A DNA stretch of 64,000 nt from Ectopseudomonas alcaliphila (GCF_900101755.1 NZ_FNAE01000001.1:186001-250000); one strand, 5' to 3'; positions 46,488 to 56,031 are shown, numbered from the stretch's first letter. Program-made: numbers and translations. The notes: generated by a model not told the origin, from the letters alone.

Positions 46488-47378
46488 TTGCGTACCGCCG
46501 ATCTGCTTCGCCTGCTGCTGCTCGCCGCCATCTGGGGCGCCAGCTTCCTGTTCATGCGCGTTGCCGCTCCGGTGCTGGGCAGCATGCCAACCGCGTTCTT
46601 TCGCGCCAGCTTCGGCGCGCTGGGACTGCTGGCGCTGCTCCTGCTGCTGCGCAGTGACTGGGACTTTCGCGGCAAATTGCGCATCTGCCTCGGCCTGGGC
46701 GTGATCAACGCCGGCCTGCCTTCGGCCATGTATTGCCTGGCGGCGCTGATCCTGCCGGCCGGTTACTCGGCAATCTTCAACGCCACCACACCCTTGATGG
46801 GTGTGCTGATCGGCGCGTTGTTCTTCCATGAAGGCATCACACGGAGCAAGGCGGCGGGTGTGTTTCTCGGCCTGCTCGGCGTGGCGGTGCTGACCCGCAC
46901 CGGTCCGGTGGCCTTCGACATGCAACTGCTGCTGGGCGCTGGTGCCTGCCTAGTGGCCACCACCTGCTACGGCTTCGCCGGTTTCCTCACCCGCCGCTGG
47001 ATCGGCCAGCAGGGCGGCCTGGACAACCGCCTGACCGCCTTCGCCAGCCTGGCGGGGGCCAGCCTGTTCCTGTTGCCGCTGTTCGCCGGCAGCCTGGCAC
47101 TGCAGCAACCGCCAAGCTGGGGTGGCATCGAGGTATGGCTGTCGCTGGCCGGCCTTGGCCTGGTCTGCACCGCGTTCGCCTACGTGCTGTATTTCCGCCT
47201 GCTGGCCGATATCGGGCCGATCAAGGCCAGCACCACCACCTTCCTGATCCCGCCGTTCGGCGTGCTGTGGGGCGCCCTGCTGCTGGGCGAACCGCTGAGC
47301 TGGGACTACCTGCCTGGCTGCGTGCTGATTGCCTTGGCGCTTTGGCTGGTGGTCAGGCCGAGCGTGAGCAGAACGTAG
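46488..47378 (+). CDS. EamA/DMT-family transporter
   Basis: About 296 residues with ten membrane helices and two EamA repeats ([35 protein letters not shown]). I place the start at TTG 46488 (translated as M, then [11 protein letters not shown]), because all upstream in-frame codons belong to the repeat or lack a hydrophobic start; no strong ribosome site is seen, so the start is uncertain. The stop TAG (47376-47378) lies within the start of the next GTAGCCCGGAT repeat. Substrate unknown. Confidence 0.8.
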   Translation: MRTADLLRLLLLAAIWGASFLFMRVAAPVLGSMPTAFFRASFGALGLLALLLLLRSDWDFRGKLRICLGLGVINAGLPSAMYCLAALILPAGYSAIFNATTPLMGVLIGALFFHEGITRSKAAGVFLGLLGVAVLTRTGPVAFDMQLLLGAGACLVATTCYGFAGFLTRRWIGQQGGLDNRLTAFASLAGASLFLLPLFAGSLALQQPPSWGGIEVWLSLAGLGLVCTAFAYVLYFRLLADIGPIKASTTTFLIPPFGVLWGALLLGEPLSWDYLPGCVLIALALWLVVRPSVSRT

Positions 47379-47529
47379 CCCGGATGAAATCCGGGACACA
47401 GCTGGTGTCATTTCCCGGATTGCATCCGGGCTACGGACTGGCAATCAGACCATGCGTCGCCAAGCCATAAGGTGGATCGCGCTTTATCGATCCACCCAAA
47501 AGGTGGATGTGAAAAGCGCCATCCACCCT
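47373..47529. repeat. Paired GTAGCCCGGAT repeat and GGTGGAT hairpins
   Basis: A paired unit (47373-47435) and then GGTGGATCG...CGATCCACC (47471-47496) and AGGTGGAT...ATCCACCC (47501-47527). The second group lies directly past the cysK stop (minus strand) and may end cysK transcription. Confidence 0.75.
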
Positions 47530-47543
47530 TGCCTGCAGCTGCT

Positions 47544-48515
47544 TTACTGTTGCAGCTCCTGCTCGGTGAACATATCGCTGAACAGCATGCTCGACAGGTA
47601 GCGCTCACCGGAGTCCGGCAGGATCACCACGATGGTCTTGCCCTGCATCTCCGGCTTCTCGGCCAGACGCACCGCCGCGACCATCGCTGCGCCGCAGGAA
47701 ATCCCGCAGAGAATGCCCTCTTCGCGCATCAGGCGCAGCGCCATGGCCTTGGCTTCATCATCATTGACCTGTTCGACCTGATCGACCATCGCCAGGTCGA
47801 GGTTCTTCGGCACGAAACCGGCGCCGATGCCCTGAATCTTGTGCGGGGCTGGTTTGACTTCATCGCCTGCCAGGGTCTGGCTGATCACGGGCGAGCCCAC
47901 CGGCTCCACCGCAACCGAGAGGATCGGCTTGCCCTGGGTTTGCTTGATGTAGCGCGAAACCCCGGTGATGGTGCCGCCGGTGCCAACGCCGGCCACAAGA
48001 ACATCGATGGCGCCTTCGGTGTCGCGCCAGATTTCCGGGCCAGTGGTCTTTTCATGGATGGCCGGGTTGGCCGGGTTCTCGAACTGCTGTGGCAGGTAAT
48101 ACTCGGGATTGGCGGCAGCCAGCTCGTTGGCCTTCTCGATCGCGCCCTTCATGCCTTTGGCCGGCTCGGTCAACACCAGTTCGGCACCGAGCGCCTTGAG
48201 CACCTTGCGTCGCTCCAGGCTCATCGAGGCCGGCATGGTCAGCACCAGCTTGTAACCGCGCGCGGCAGCGACGAACGCCAGGCCGATACCGGTATTGCCC
48301 GAGGTCGGCTCGACGATGGTCATGCCCGGCTTGAGCACACCGCGCTCCTCGGCGTCCCAGATCATGCTGGCGCCGATGCGGCACTTGACCGAATAGGCCG
48401 GGTTGCGCCCCTCGATCTTGGCCAGAATGGTCACGCCTTTCGGCCCCAGGCGGTTGATCATCACCAGCGGCGTATTGCCAATGGCCTGGGAGTTGTCAGC
48501 GAAGATGCGGCTCAT
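47544..48515 (-). CDS. cysK: Cysteine synthase A (O-acetylserine sulfhydrylase)
   Basis: A 323-residue PLP enzyme joining O-acetyl-L-serine and sulfide to cysteine. PLP lysine Lys44 in [11 protein letters not shown], substrate loop TSGNTGIG, phosphate loop [10 protein letters not shown]. Length matches CysK A-type. Ribosome site AAGGAA before ATG 48515. It is divergent from the DUF748 gene, as I recall for PA2709/PA2708. Confidence 0.94.
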   Translation of the reverse strand: MSRIFADNSQAIGNTPLVMINRLGPKGVTILAKIEGRNPAYSVKCRIGASMIWDAEERGVLKPGMTIVEPTSGNTGIGLAFVAAARGYKLVLTMPASMSLERRKVLKALGAELVLTEPAKGMKGAIEKANELAAANPEYYLPQQFENPANPAIHEKTTGPEIWRDTEGAIDVLVAGVGTGGTITGVSRYIKQTQGKPILSVAVEPVGSPVISQTLAGDEVKPAPHKIQGIGAGFVPKNLDLAMVDQVEQVNDDEAKAMALRLMREEGILCGISCGAAMVAAVRLAEKPEMQGKTIVVILPDSGERYLSSMLFSDMFTEQELQQ

Positions 48516-48642
48516 GATTCCTTCCTAAGCAGGTGGACGATGGATAAAGGCACCAGCCTATGCCCAGGTGCAGCAGCAGTCCAGCCGAACAGAATGCCAT
48601 GCGTGCAGTCAATCGAAGACAGGTCACCCGATGGACTGTCCA

Positions 48643-49725
48643 ATGAAACGACGCTACAGCTGGCCCCTCAGGACCCTGCTCGTTGCCCTGCTGCTGGTAC
48701 TGGCGGCGCAACTCACGCTGCCCTGGCTGATCCGCGACTACCTGAACGGCAAACTCGCCGACATGGGCGACTACCAAGGCCAGATCAGCGATATCGACCT
48801 GGCCTGGTGGCGCGGCGCCTATCGCATCAACAACCTGCGCATCGTCAAGACCAGCGGCGATGTGCCGGTGCCGCTGCTCGACGCCCCGCTGATCGATCTG
48901 GCAGTGAGCTGGCGCGCACTCTGGTCAGACCGCGCCGTGGTCGCGCAAGTGTTCTTCGAACGGCCGCAGCTGAATTTCGTCGACGGCGGCGATGACAGCG
49001 AGGCCAGCCAGACCGGCGCCGGCACCGACTGGAGCGACCAACTGGACAAGCTGCTGCCCATCACCCTCAACGAGTTGCGGGTGATCGACGGTCGCATCAG
49101 CTTCCACAACTTCAACACCGACCCGAAAGTCGAACTGAATGCGAGCGAGATCAACGCCAGTCTGTACAACCTCACCAACGTCAGCGATGACGACGGCGAA
49201 CGGGTGGCGCACTTCGACGGCAAGGCGTTGCTGTTGGGTCATGCGCCGCTGGAGGCCCAGGCATCGTTCGATCCGTTCGAGCAGTTCGAAGAATTCGAGC
49301 TGCGCCTGCGCGCGCGGGATATCGACCTGACCCGCTTCAACGACTTCGCCCGTGCCTATGGCCGCTTCGACTTCAAGCGTGGCAGCGGCGACCTGGTGAT
49401 CGAGGCTCAAGCCGAGGACGCCCAGCTCAGCGGCTATATCAAGCCGTTGCTGCGCGAAGTGGAAGTGTTCGACTGGGAGCAGGACGTCGAAGACGAGGAC
49501 AAGGGCGTGCTGCGCTCGCTGTGGGAGGCACTGGTCGGCGGCGGGGAAACCCTGCTGAAGAATCAGCGTCGCGATCAGTTCGCCACCCGCGTGGAGCTCA
49601 GCGGCAACGTGCATGATCAGGAAGTGAGCGCCTTCCAGGCTTTCCTGGCGATTCTGCGCAATGGCTTCGTCGAGGCCTTCGATCCGCGCTTCGAACGCCC
49701 GCCGCCGCAGCAGGATGACGCCTAG
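48643..49725 (+). CDS. DUF748/AsmA-like envelope protein
   Basis: About 360 residues with one N-terminal membrane helix (LRTLLVALLLVLAAQLTLPWL) and a large periplasmic part of AsmA/DUF748 type (ISDIDLAWWRGAYRINNLRI; ELRVIDGRISFHNF). Probably involved in outer-membrane lipid homeostasis like other AsmA-like proteins; not proven. ATG 48643 (MKRRYSWPL) is preferred to 48631 or 48568, since the shorter form puts basic residues directly before the helix. Confidence 0.75.
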   Translation: MKRRYSWPLRTLLVALLLVLAAQLTLPWLIRDYLNGKLADMGDYQGQISDIDLAWWRGAYRINNLRIVKTSGDVPVPLLDAPLIDLAVSWRALWSDRAVVAQVFFERPQLNFVDGGDDSEASQTGAGTDWSDQLDKLLPITLNELRVIDGRISFHNFNTDPKVELNASEINASLYNLTNVSDDDGERVAHFDGKALLLGHAPLEAQASFDPFEQFEEFELRLRARDIDLTRFNDFARAYGRFDFKRGSGDLVIEAQAEDAQLSGYIKPLLREVEVFDWEQDVEDEDKGVLRSLWEALVGGGETLLKNQRRDQFATRVELSGNVHDQEVSAFQAFLAILRNGFVEAFDPRFERPPPQQDDA

Positions 49726-49763
49726 CTGACAGGTCCAGGCAATCGCACGGCCCCGTGACCGAC

Positions 49764-49780
49764 CATTCAGTGACTGAATG
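49764..49780. promoter_or_regulatory. Perfect dyad upstream of moxR
   Basis: CATTCAG-TGA-CTGAATG, a perfect 7-bp-arm inverted repeat 104 bases before the moxR ATG. Possible operator; no regulator assigned. Confidence 0.4.
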
Positions 49781-49884
49781 CTGCGTCTGCGTTCACAGTG
49801 CGCGGGGGCGCACGTTATAGTCAGCGCCTCAACCTGATACCGAACGCCCGGCGCAGCCGGCCGTCACCGTTCGAGGATTTACCG

Positions 49885-50730
49885 ATGAAGTTCGAAGGCA
49901 CCCAGTCCTACGTCGCCACCGACGACCTCAAACTCGCGGTCAACGCCGCCATCACCCTGCAACGCCCATTGCTGGTCAAGGGTGAGCCGGGCACCGGCAA
50001 GACCATGCTTGCCGAGCAACTGGCCGACGCCTTCTCGGCCCGCCTGATCACCTGGCACATCAAGTCCACCACCAAGGCGCACCAGGGCCTGTACGAGTAC
50101 GATGCGGTCAGCCGCCTGCGCGATTCGCAGCTCGATTCCGACAAGGTTCACGACGTTCGCAACTACATCAAGAAGGGCAAGCTGTGGGAGGCGTTCGAAT
50201 CCGAAGAGCGCGTGATCCTGCTGATCGACGAGATCGACAAGGCCGACATCGAGTTCCCCAACGACCTGTTGCAGGAACTCGACAAGATGGAGTTCTACGT
50301 TTACGAGACCAACGAGACGATCAAGGCCAAGCAGCGTCCGATCATCATCATCACCTCGAACAACGAGAAGGAACTGCCGGACGCCTTCCTGCGCCGCTGC
50401 TTCTTCCACTACATCGCCTTCCCGGATCGCGACACGCTGAAGAAGATCGTCGACGTGCACTACCCCAACATCAGCGGCGAGCTGGTGGCCGAGGCGCTGG
50501 ACGTGTTCTTCGACGTGCGCAAGGTGCCGGGCCTGAAGAAGAAGCCTTCGACCAGCGAGCTGGTGGACTGGCTCAAGCTGCTGATGGCCGACAATATCGG
50601 TGAAGCCGTGCTGCGCGAACGCGACCCGACCAAGGCTATCCCGCCGCTGGCCGGCGCTCTGGTGAAGAACGAGCAGGATGTGCAACTGCTCGAGCGCCTG
50701 GCCTTTATGACCCGCCGCGCTTCGCGCTGA
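49885..50730 (+). CDS. MoxR-family AAA+ ATPase
   Basis: A 281-residue AAA+ ATPase: Walker A GEPGTGKTML, Walker B VILLIDEIDKAD, sensor 1 PIIIITSNNEKELPDAFLRR. MoxR proteins with vWA partners act as chaperones for metal or cofactor insertion. The partner vWA protein is encoded at 51593, but two small genes lie between. ATG 49885 has GAGG upstream; the 29-residue extension is unsupported. Confidence 0.9.
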   Translation: MKFEGTQSYVATDDLKLAVNAAITLQRPLLVKGEPGTGKTMLAEQLADAFSARLITWHIKSTTKAHQGLYEYDAVSRLRDSQLDSDKVHDVRNYIKKGKLWEAFESEERVILLIDEIDKADIEFPNDLLQELDKMEFYVYETNETIKAKQRPIIIITSNNEKELPDAFLRRCFFHYIAFPDRDTLKKIVDVHYPNISGELVAEALDVFFDVRKVPGLKKKPSTSELVDWLKLLMADNIGEAVLRERDPTKAIPPLAGALVKNEQDVQLLERLAFMTRRASR

Positions 50731-50737
50731 GACTGCA

Positions 50738-51172
50738 ATGAGCCTTGAACGGATCAGGCGAAAGCGCCAGAAGAATGTCCAGGAACAGGCTCTACTCCGG
50801 CGTGAAAGCCTACGACTGACAGCGGAGCACTATCGCAACCAGCCAGAGCGATTGCCCCGCGTGCTTGTACAGCACCCCAAGGCTCAAAACATCGACTGGG
50901 ACCGCAGCGTCATGGTTGATCTGCACCTTGAGCAATACGGTGGCTATGGTGTGAGTGGCACAGTGCTGACTCAAGAGCAGCGCTTCGTCGAGTTCGATCT
51001 CGACACCAACGAGGACTATTCAGCATTGGATGCGATAGGCCGCAACCTTTGGTGTGACGTGACCGAACAGACATCGACATCCCGCCACGAACGGGGAATC
51101 GGAGTGAGCGACGGCGCCTGGGCACTGGAAATTCAAGCTCAGCTCAATGGAGAAGCTGATGACAATGCATAG
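50738..51172 (+). CDS. Hypothetical protein between moxR and vWA genes
   Basis: A 144-residue protein with a basic, helical N-terminus (LERIRRKRQKNVQEQALLRRE) and a mixed beta C-terminal half. No family recognised. It starts seven bases past the moxR stop and overlaps the GFA gene by 14 bases, so it is co-transcribed. Its GC content looks lower and codon use less biased than the flanking genes, hinting at a later insertion. Confidence 0.6.
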   Translation: MSLERIRRKRQKNVQEQALLRRESLRLTAEHYRNQPERLPRVLVQHPKAQNIDWDRSVMVDLHLEQYGGYGVSGTVLTQEQRFVEFDLDTNEDYSALDAIGRNLWCDVTEQTSTSRHERGIGVSDGAWALEIQAQLNGEADDNA

Positions 51173-51560
51173 TGGCAGTTGCCTTTGCGGCGCAGTGAAG
51201 TACCGCATCGACGCCCCCATCGAGTCCGCCACCCATTGCCACTGCAGCCAGTGTCGCAAGGGCAATGGCGCAGCCTTCGCCAGTTACGGCAACGTGCGGC
51301 GCGAGCACTTTCACTTCACTCAGGGTTTGGAGCAGGTAACCGAGTTTCACTCCTCTCCTGGTGTGACTCGTACTTTCTGCCGGCAGTGCGGCAGCAATCT
51401 GCAGTGGTTCGCCGAGCATCCACGCCCCAACTGGCTTTCAGTAGCGCTCGGCACTTTGGACTCAGCACTCGGCGAGATTCCGCAAAAGCACATCTACCCC
51501 GAATCCAAAGCCGATTGGTACTCCATCACCGACGGCCTACCTCTGGAGCACCGCTCATGA
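51159..51560 (+). CDS. GFA-family (DUF636) zinc protein
   Basis: A 133-residue protein of the glutathione-dependent formaldehyde-activating family: GSCLCGAVKYRI, HCHCSQCRKGNGAAF, TRTFCRQCGSNL. All expected zinc-binding cysteines are there. Family members bind glutathione adducts or remain uncharacterised. ATG 51159 has GGAG at six bases; it overlaps the previous gene by 14 bases. Confidence 0.85.
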   Translation: MTMHSGSCLCGAVKYRIDAPIESATHCHCSQCRKGNGAAFASYGNVRREHFHFTQGLEQVTEFHSSPGVTRTFCRQCGSNLQWFAEHPRPNWLSVALGTLDSALGEIPQKHIYPESKADWYSITDGLPLEHRS

Positions 51561-51592
51561 GGCTCCACAGATAAATAAACGAGGGTGCAGCC

Positions 51593-52771
51593 ATGCTGCT
51601 CAACCTATTCAACGAAATGCGCGCGGCCAAGGTGCCGGTGTCGGTGCGCGAACTGCTCGACCTGATCAATGCGCTCAAGCACAACGTCGTGTTCGCCGAC
51701 ATGGACGAGTTCTACTACCTGGCGCGTGCCATCCTGGTGAAGGACGAACGTCACTTCGACAAGTTCGACCGGGCTTTCGGCGCCTACTTCAACGGTCTGG
51801 AAAACCTCAATCAGCATATCGAGGCGATGATCCCCGAGGAGTGGCTGCGCAAGGAGTTCGAGCGCCTGCTGAGCGATGAGGAAAAGGCGCAGATCCAGAG
51901 CCTCGGCGGCCTCGACAAGCTGATCGAGGAGTTCAAGAAACGCCTCGAGGAGCAGAAGGAAAAGCACGCCGGCGGCAACAAGTGGATCGGCACCGGCGGC
52001 ACCAGCCCGTTCGGCTCCGGCGGCTACAACCCGGAAGGCATTCGTGTCGGCGATGCCGGCAAGCGCCAGGGCAAGGCCGCCAAGGTGTGGGATCAGCGCG
52101 AGTACAAGAACCTCGACGACCAGGTCGAGCTGGGCACGCGCAACATCAAGGTGGCGCTGCGCCGCCTGCGCAAGTTCGCCCGCCAGGGTGCAGCCGAAGA
52201 GCTCGACCTGGACGGCACCATCGACCACACCGCCAAGGATGGTGGCCTGCTCAATATCCAGATGCGCCCGGAACGACGCAACACGGTCAAGCTGCTGTTG
52301 TTGCTGGATATCGGCGGCTCGATGGACGCCCACGTCAAGGTCTGCGAGGAGCTGTTCTCGGCCTGCAAGACCGAGTTCAAGCATCTTGAATATTTCTACT
52401 TCCACAACTTCGTCTACGAGAGCGTGTGGAAGAACAACATGCGCCGCACCAGCGAACGCACCTCGACGATGGACTTGCTGCACAAGTACGGCGCCGACTA
52501 CAAGGTGGTATTCGTCGGCGACGCGGCCATGGCGCCCTACGAGATAACCCAGGCCGGCGGCAGCGTCGAACACTGGAACGAGGAAGCCGGCTACGTCTGG
52601 ATGAAGCGCTTCACCGAGAAGTTCAAGAAGATCATCTGGATCAACCCCTACCCCAAGGACACCTGGAACTACACCGCCTCCACCGGCCTGGTGCGCGAGT
52701 TGGTCGAAGATCGCATGTACCCGCTGACCCTGCAGGGGCTGGAAGACGGCATGAAGTACCTGTCCAAGTAA
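51593..52771 (+). CDS. vWA/CoxE-like protein, MoxR partner
   Basis: A 392-residue soluble protein. The C-terminal vWA-like domain has the metal-site variant DIGGSM (LLLLDIGGSMDAHV), Asp-x-Gly-x-Ser in place of Asp-x-Ser-x-Ser. A Lys/Glu-rich coiled coil (about 95-130) precedes. CoxE-like proteins work with MoxR ATPases in cofactor or metal handling. Usually the two genes are adjacent; here two small genes separate them. Confidence 0.85.
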   Translation: MLLNLFNEMRAAKVPVSVRELLDLINALKHNVVFADMDEFYYLARAILVKDERHFDKFDRAFGAYFNGLENLNQHIEAMIPEEWLRKEFERLLSDEEKAQIQSLGGLDKLIEEFKKRLEEQKEKHAGGNKWIGTGGTSPFGSGGYNPEGIRVGDAGKRQGKAAKVWDQREYKNLDDQVELGTRNIKVALRRLRKFARQGAAEELDLDGTIDHTAKDGGLLNIQMRPERRNTVKLLLLLDIGGSMDAHVKVCEELFSACKTEFKHLEYFYFHNFVYESVWKNNMRRTSERTSTMDLLHKYGADYKVVFVGDAAMAPYEITQAGGSVEHWNEEAGYVWMKRFTEKFKKIIWINPYPKDTWNYTASTGLVRELVEDRMYPLTLQGLEDGMKYLSK

Positions 52772-52788
52772 GGCTACACGCAGCAACG

Positions 52789-52828
52789 AAAAACGCCGCG
52801 AACCCTGCACAGGATTCGCGGCGTTTTT
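52789..52828 (+). terminator. Rho-independent terminator after the vWA gene
   Basis: AAAAACGCCGCGAA(C) and a mirror GATTCGCGGCGTTTTT around a short loop; U-tract on the plus strand and an A-tract that makes it bidirectional. Confidence 0.88.
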
Positions 52829-52890
52829 GTAGCACGGATGCAATCCGGGAATTCTTGCGAGCGCAGGCCCCGGATTGCATCCGGGCTACG
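52829..52890. repeat. Paired GTAGCACGGATGCAATCC repeat
   Basis: Arms GTAGCACGGATGCAATCCGGG and CCCGGATTGCATCCGGGCTAC with an 18-base spacer, between the terminator and the convergent DUF2167 gene. Confidence 0.8.
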
Positions 52891-52903
52891 GTGAGATTCG
52901 AAC

Positions 52904-53956
52904 TCAGCGTTTCTCCGCGTCGTCCGTCTTGTTCAGATCCATCACCGTCTGCGCCGGCGCTGGCTCTTGCGGCTTGGTCTCGGCAGCCGTGGCGACAGGC
53001 GCACTCACCGCTTCGGCCGGAGCTTCCTTCTTGCGCAGACCAATGCGCTTGAACAGCCAACCGACCAGTATCACCGGGATGAACCAGAACTTCTTCAGCA
53101 GGACCAGCAGCAGCGCCAGCAAACCGGTCTTGGCGGCGACCTTGCCGGCCACCAGAGCGCCCAGGCCGTAGGCGGCCACGGTATCCAGATCGGGATCGAA
53201 CTCGGCATAGCGCTGGCCCGGGTTGAACTCGGTCGCCGCCAGCACCGCCGGCACGCTGGCCTCGATTTCCGCCAGCTGATCCATGTTGGCGACGAAATTC
53301 AGCACCAGCACGCCCTTACGGCCCAGCACGCGGATGTTGTAGTTGAGGGTATTGGCCTCGCTGTCGCCGAACTTCAGCTCCTTGGCCCAGTGCAGTTTCT
53401 TGCCTTCGGCATCGTAGTGTGGCGCGGCGGCCCAACCGACCAGTTGCACCGGCTCGTAGCCGTTCTCCTCACGCCAGGTGTTGGCCTCACGCATGTCGGC
53501 CTGCATGTCCTTGAGCATATCGCTGTAATCGATGTCGGCAGCGTCCTCGTCGGAAACGTAGCCGCTGGCTTCGTACTCCACCGTCACGCCCCAGGATTCC
53601 TCGGCCAGCGGCGACACACCGGCCGGCAGGATCATGCCCAGCGGCGGTACGTCATCCGGCGGGTTGCCCCAGCCATCGACCAGCAGGCGCTGGGCGTTGT
53701 CACCGTCGAGAAAGACCAGCGAATCAGGCAGGTTGAGGGTGGCCAGATCCTTGCCGAGCACAACCCGCCCGGTCTTGAATTCCAGGCTGGCGACGAACTC
53801 CTCGGGGCTGATGTATTGCGCCGAATCATCGGTTTCGATGATCTCCTCAATGACCGCAGCGCTGTCTGGCGCGGTCTCGGGGTTGGCGTATGCAGCGCAG
53901 GTGAACGGCAGGGCAGCAGCCAGGGTGGCTGCCAGGATCGAATCCTTGATCGACAT
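52904..53956 (-). CDS. DUF2167-family membrane protein
   Basis: A 350-residue protein: signal peptide (to about residue 24), a large periplasmic DUF2167 domain (WGNPPDDVPPLGMILPAG, YVSDEDAADIDYSDMLKDM), a C-terminal pair of membrane helices (TGLLALLLVLLKKFWFIPVI) and a Pro/Ala/Lys tail. Function unknown; family members are found near envelope-stress genes. The 258-bp gap after it toward 54215 has no gene I can support. Confidence 0.85.
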   Translation of the reverse strand: MSIKDSILAATLAAALPFTCAAYANPETAPDSAAVIEEIIETDDSAQYISPEEFVASLEFKTGRVVLGKDLATLNLPDSLVFLDGDNAQRLLVDGWGNPPDDVPPLGMILPAGVSPLAEESWGVTVEYEASGYVSDEDAADIDYSDMLKDMQADMREANTWREENGYEPVQLVGWAAAPHYDAEGKKLHWAKELKFGDSEANTLNYNIRVLGRKGVLVLNFVANMDQLAEIEASVPAVLAATEFNPGQRYAEFDPDLDTVAAYGLGALVAGKVAAKTGLLALLLVLLKKFWFIPVILVGWLFKRIGLRKKEAPAEAVSAPVATAAETKPQEPAPAQTVMDLNKTDDAEKR

Positions 53957-54214
53957 GGAAACTCCAATAACGCGAGATAGGGTAAATGTAACGCCGTATT
54001 ACATTAACACGACCTACCTCGCGCTCAGGCGAACCAGTGCACTTTTTTGTGGCTTGCCATCTGGCCGCCAGTGATGGCGGAAATGCCGGCCTGGCAAGAC
54101 TGCGTGGATGCAGGAGGTAAGGCGGCGCAGGATGCCAAAGCCGGGGAGCAAAACCGGCCTTGCCGACCACCCTCCGGGCTTGCGCGACGAAAGGCTCCCG
54201 GCGCTTTATTGCAC

Positions 54215-54739
54215 TTAGCGCCAGTGTCGTTGCTGCGCCCGCCTGGTCCGCCCCGCTCCGAACATCCAGCCGAACAGCACTACCAGCACCTCAGCCAGCC
54301 AGGCCAGCAGCAAGGCGCTGATCACGCCCCAGAGAATCGCATCCGGGGTGAACAGCACCTGGTAGCGATAAGCCTGCAGGGTCTCCTGAAACAGCGCGTG
54401 ATCGGCAGCGGTCGCCAGGTGCCAAGCCTGGCCGTACCAGGCGCCCTGCATGACCTGCCATTCGCGCTCGAGCAAGGCCGCACGCTGCACCAGATGCCCC
54501 ACGCTATTGGCATCGCTACGCATCACCGGGTCGTCACTGACGCGGTAGTGAGCCACCAGCGCATCCATGTCGCCCTTGAAGAAACTGCGCGCAGTTTCCT
54601 GAAAACCTTTGAGGCTCTGCTGCGACTCCAGCCGATGGGCCTCGACCCGCTTGGCGTAATCATCGATGAAGCCCGGCACTTGCACGCCGAGCAACAGGCC
54701 GAGAGCGAACAGCGTCAGACGCAGATAGCTTCTAAGCAT
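54215..54739 (-). CDS. DUF2937-family membrane protein
   Basis: A 174-residue protein with an N-terminal helix (LRLTLFALGLLLGVQVPGF), a periplasmic helical part (FQETARSFFKGDMDALVAHY), and a C-terminal helix (LLLAWLAEVLVVLFGWMF). Function unknown. Its start is four bases past the stop of the amidotransferase gene, as an operon. Confidence 0.78.
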   Translation of the reverse strand: MLRSYLRLTLFALGLLLGVQVPGFIDDYAKRVEAHRLESQQSLKGFQETARSFFKGDMDALVAHYRVSDDPVMRSDANSVGHLVQRAALLEREWQVMQGAWYGQAWHLATAADHALFQETLQAYRYQVLFTPDAILWGVISALLLAWLAEVLVVLFGWMFGAGRTRRAQQRHWR

Positions 54740-54743
54740 GAGG

Positions 54744-55517
54744 TCAGGCCTTGCCGTGAGTGATGCATTCGCCGCGGCGCCACAGGCGCCATTCGCCCGG
54801 CTGGTACAGCGACCATTGCTCGTTGTCGGTCAGAGGCTCGGTGGCGATCACCGTCACCACGTCGTTGGGCGTGGTTTGCGACTGGAAATCCACCTTCAGA
54901 TCGGCGTCCTTGAGTTGCGCCGGGCCGAAAGGCGCGCGACGAGTGATATGCGCCAACTTGGTCGAACAGAAGCTGAACAGCCAATCGCCATCACTGAGCA
55001 GGCAGTTGAATACGCCAAGCTTGCGGTAACTGGCACAGGACGCCACCAGCACCGGCAGGAGCATTTCCACTGACACAGGCTCGGGAAAGGCGCGACGCAC
55101 ACGGTTGAGCAAATCGCAGAACGCTGCCTCGCTGTCAGTTTCGCCGACTGGTCGGTAGAAGGTGGTGGAGCCTTCCAGGCCAGCCAGTTGGCCGTTGTGC
55201 GCGAAACACCAGTTACGCCCCCACAACTCGCGGCTGAAGGGGTGGGTATTGACCAGGCTGACCTTGCCGACATTGGCCTGGCGGATATGGCCGATCACCA
55301 CCTCGCTCTTGATCGGGTAGCGCTGCACCAGCTGCGCTACCTCGGACTCGCTGCTCGCCCGCGGGTCCTGGAACAGACGCAAGCCGCGCCCTTCGTAGAA
55401 GCCGATCCCCCAACCATCACGGTGCGGCCCAGTGCGACCACCACGCTGCATCAGCCCGGTGAAGCTGAAGACGATATCAGTGGGTACATTGGCGCTCATG
55501 CCGAGCAATTCGCACAT
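54744..55517 (-). CDS. Class II glutamine amidotransferase (YafJ-like)
   Basis: A 257-residue Ntn-type amidotransferase with catalytic Cys2 right after the initiator (MCELLGMSAN), then GPHRDGWGIGFYEG, GHIRQANVG and CFAHNGQLAG. YafJ family; the acceptor substrate is unknown. It shares an operon with the HIT gene (four-base gap) and the DUF2937 gene. Confidence 0.88.
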   Translation of the reverse strand: MCELLGMSANVPTDIVFSFTGLMQRGGRTGPHRDGWGIGFYEGRGLRLFQDPRASSESEVAQLVQRYPIKSEVVIGHIRQANVGKVSLVNTHPFSRELWGRNWCFAHNGQLAGLEGSTTFYRPVGETDSEAAFCDLLNRVRRAFPEPVSVEMLLPVLVASCASYRKLGVFNCLLSDGDWLFSFCSTKLAHITRRAPFGPAQLKDADLKVDFQSQTTPNDVVTVIATEPLTDNEQWSLYQPGEWRLWRRGECITHGKA

Positions 55518-55521
55518 CGAA

Positions 55522-55968
55522 TCAATTCTCCTTGCCGAGGATCAGGCGCAGACGCTCGGCTTCATCTTGCAGACGCGCTTCGATTCGCTTGCGGCCCATT
55601 GGCAGAAAACGCACCAGCAATCGCCAGAGCAGCGCCGGCAGGTCACCCGGCCGACGCGGAATCAGGTGTAAATGAAGATGGGGCACGTGCTGATTGGAAT
55701 CCGGACCGTCGTTGATCAGCAGGTTGATGCCATTCTCGCCGTAGCCCGCCTCGCGCAGCGCCGCAGCCACACGCTCGGACAAGGCCAGCAGACGCTCACG
55801 AACCGGTGGCGGCAGATCACGTAGAAACGGCGCATGCAGGCGACTGACGATCAGCACATGGGCCGGACGCATCGGAAAGATATCCAGCAGTACGATGAAA
55901 TCTTCGTCTTCATACAGACGATGAGCAGGTAGCCGTTGCTCGGCAATGGCACAGAACACGCAATCCAT
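55522..55968 (-). CDS. HIT-domain hydrolase
   Basis: A 148-residue HIT protein starting MDCVFCAIAEQRLPAHRLYE, ending with the triad VPHLHLHLIPR. GGGAGG four bases before ATG 55968 fixes the start (an extension to 56022 is unsupported). HIT enzymes hydrolyse nucleoside phosphoramidates or dinucleotides; CxxC-like Cys3/Cys6 could bind zinc. Confidence 0.88.
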   Translation of the reverse strand: MDCVFCAIAEQRLPAHRLYEDEDFIVLLDIFPMRPAHVLIVSRLHAPFLRDLPPPVRERLLALSERVAAALREAGYGENGINLLINDGPDSNQHVPHLHLHLIPRRPGDLPALLWRLLVRFLPMGRKRIEARLQDEAERLRLILGKEN

Positions 55969-56031
55969 CGGGCCTCCCTTGCACAAGGCCATCATGCTGA
56001 ACGCCTGGGCCGGCAGGCGCAAGGGGTCAGA

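Noticed and set aside
54047..54763. 238-codon plus-strand frame near 54 kb
   Set aside because: It overlaps the DUF2937 gene in antisense and begins in a gap with no ribosome site.
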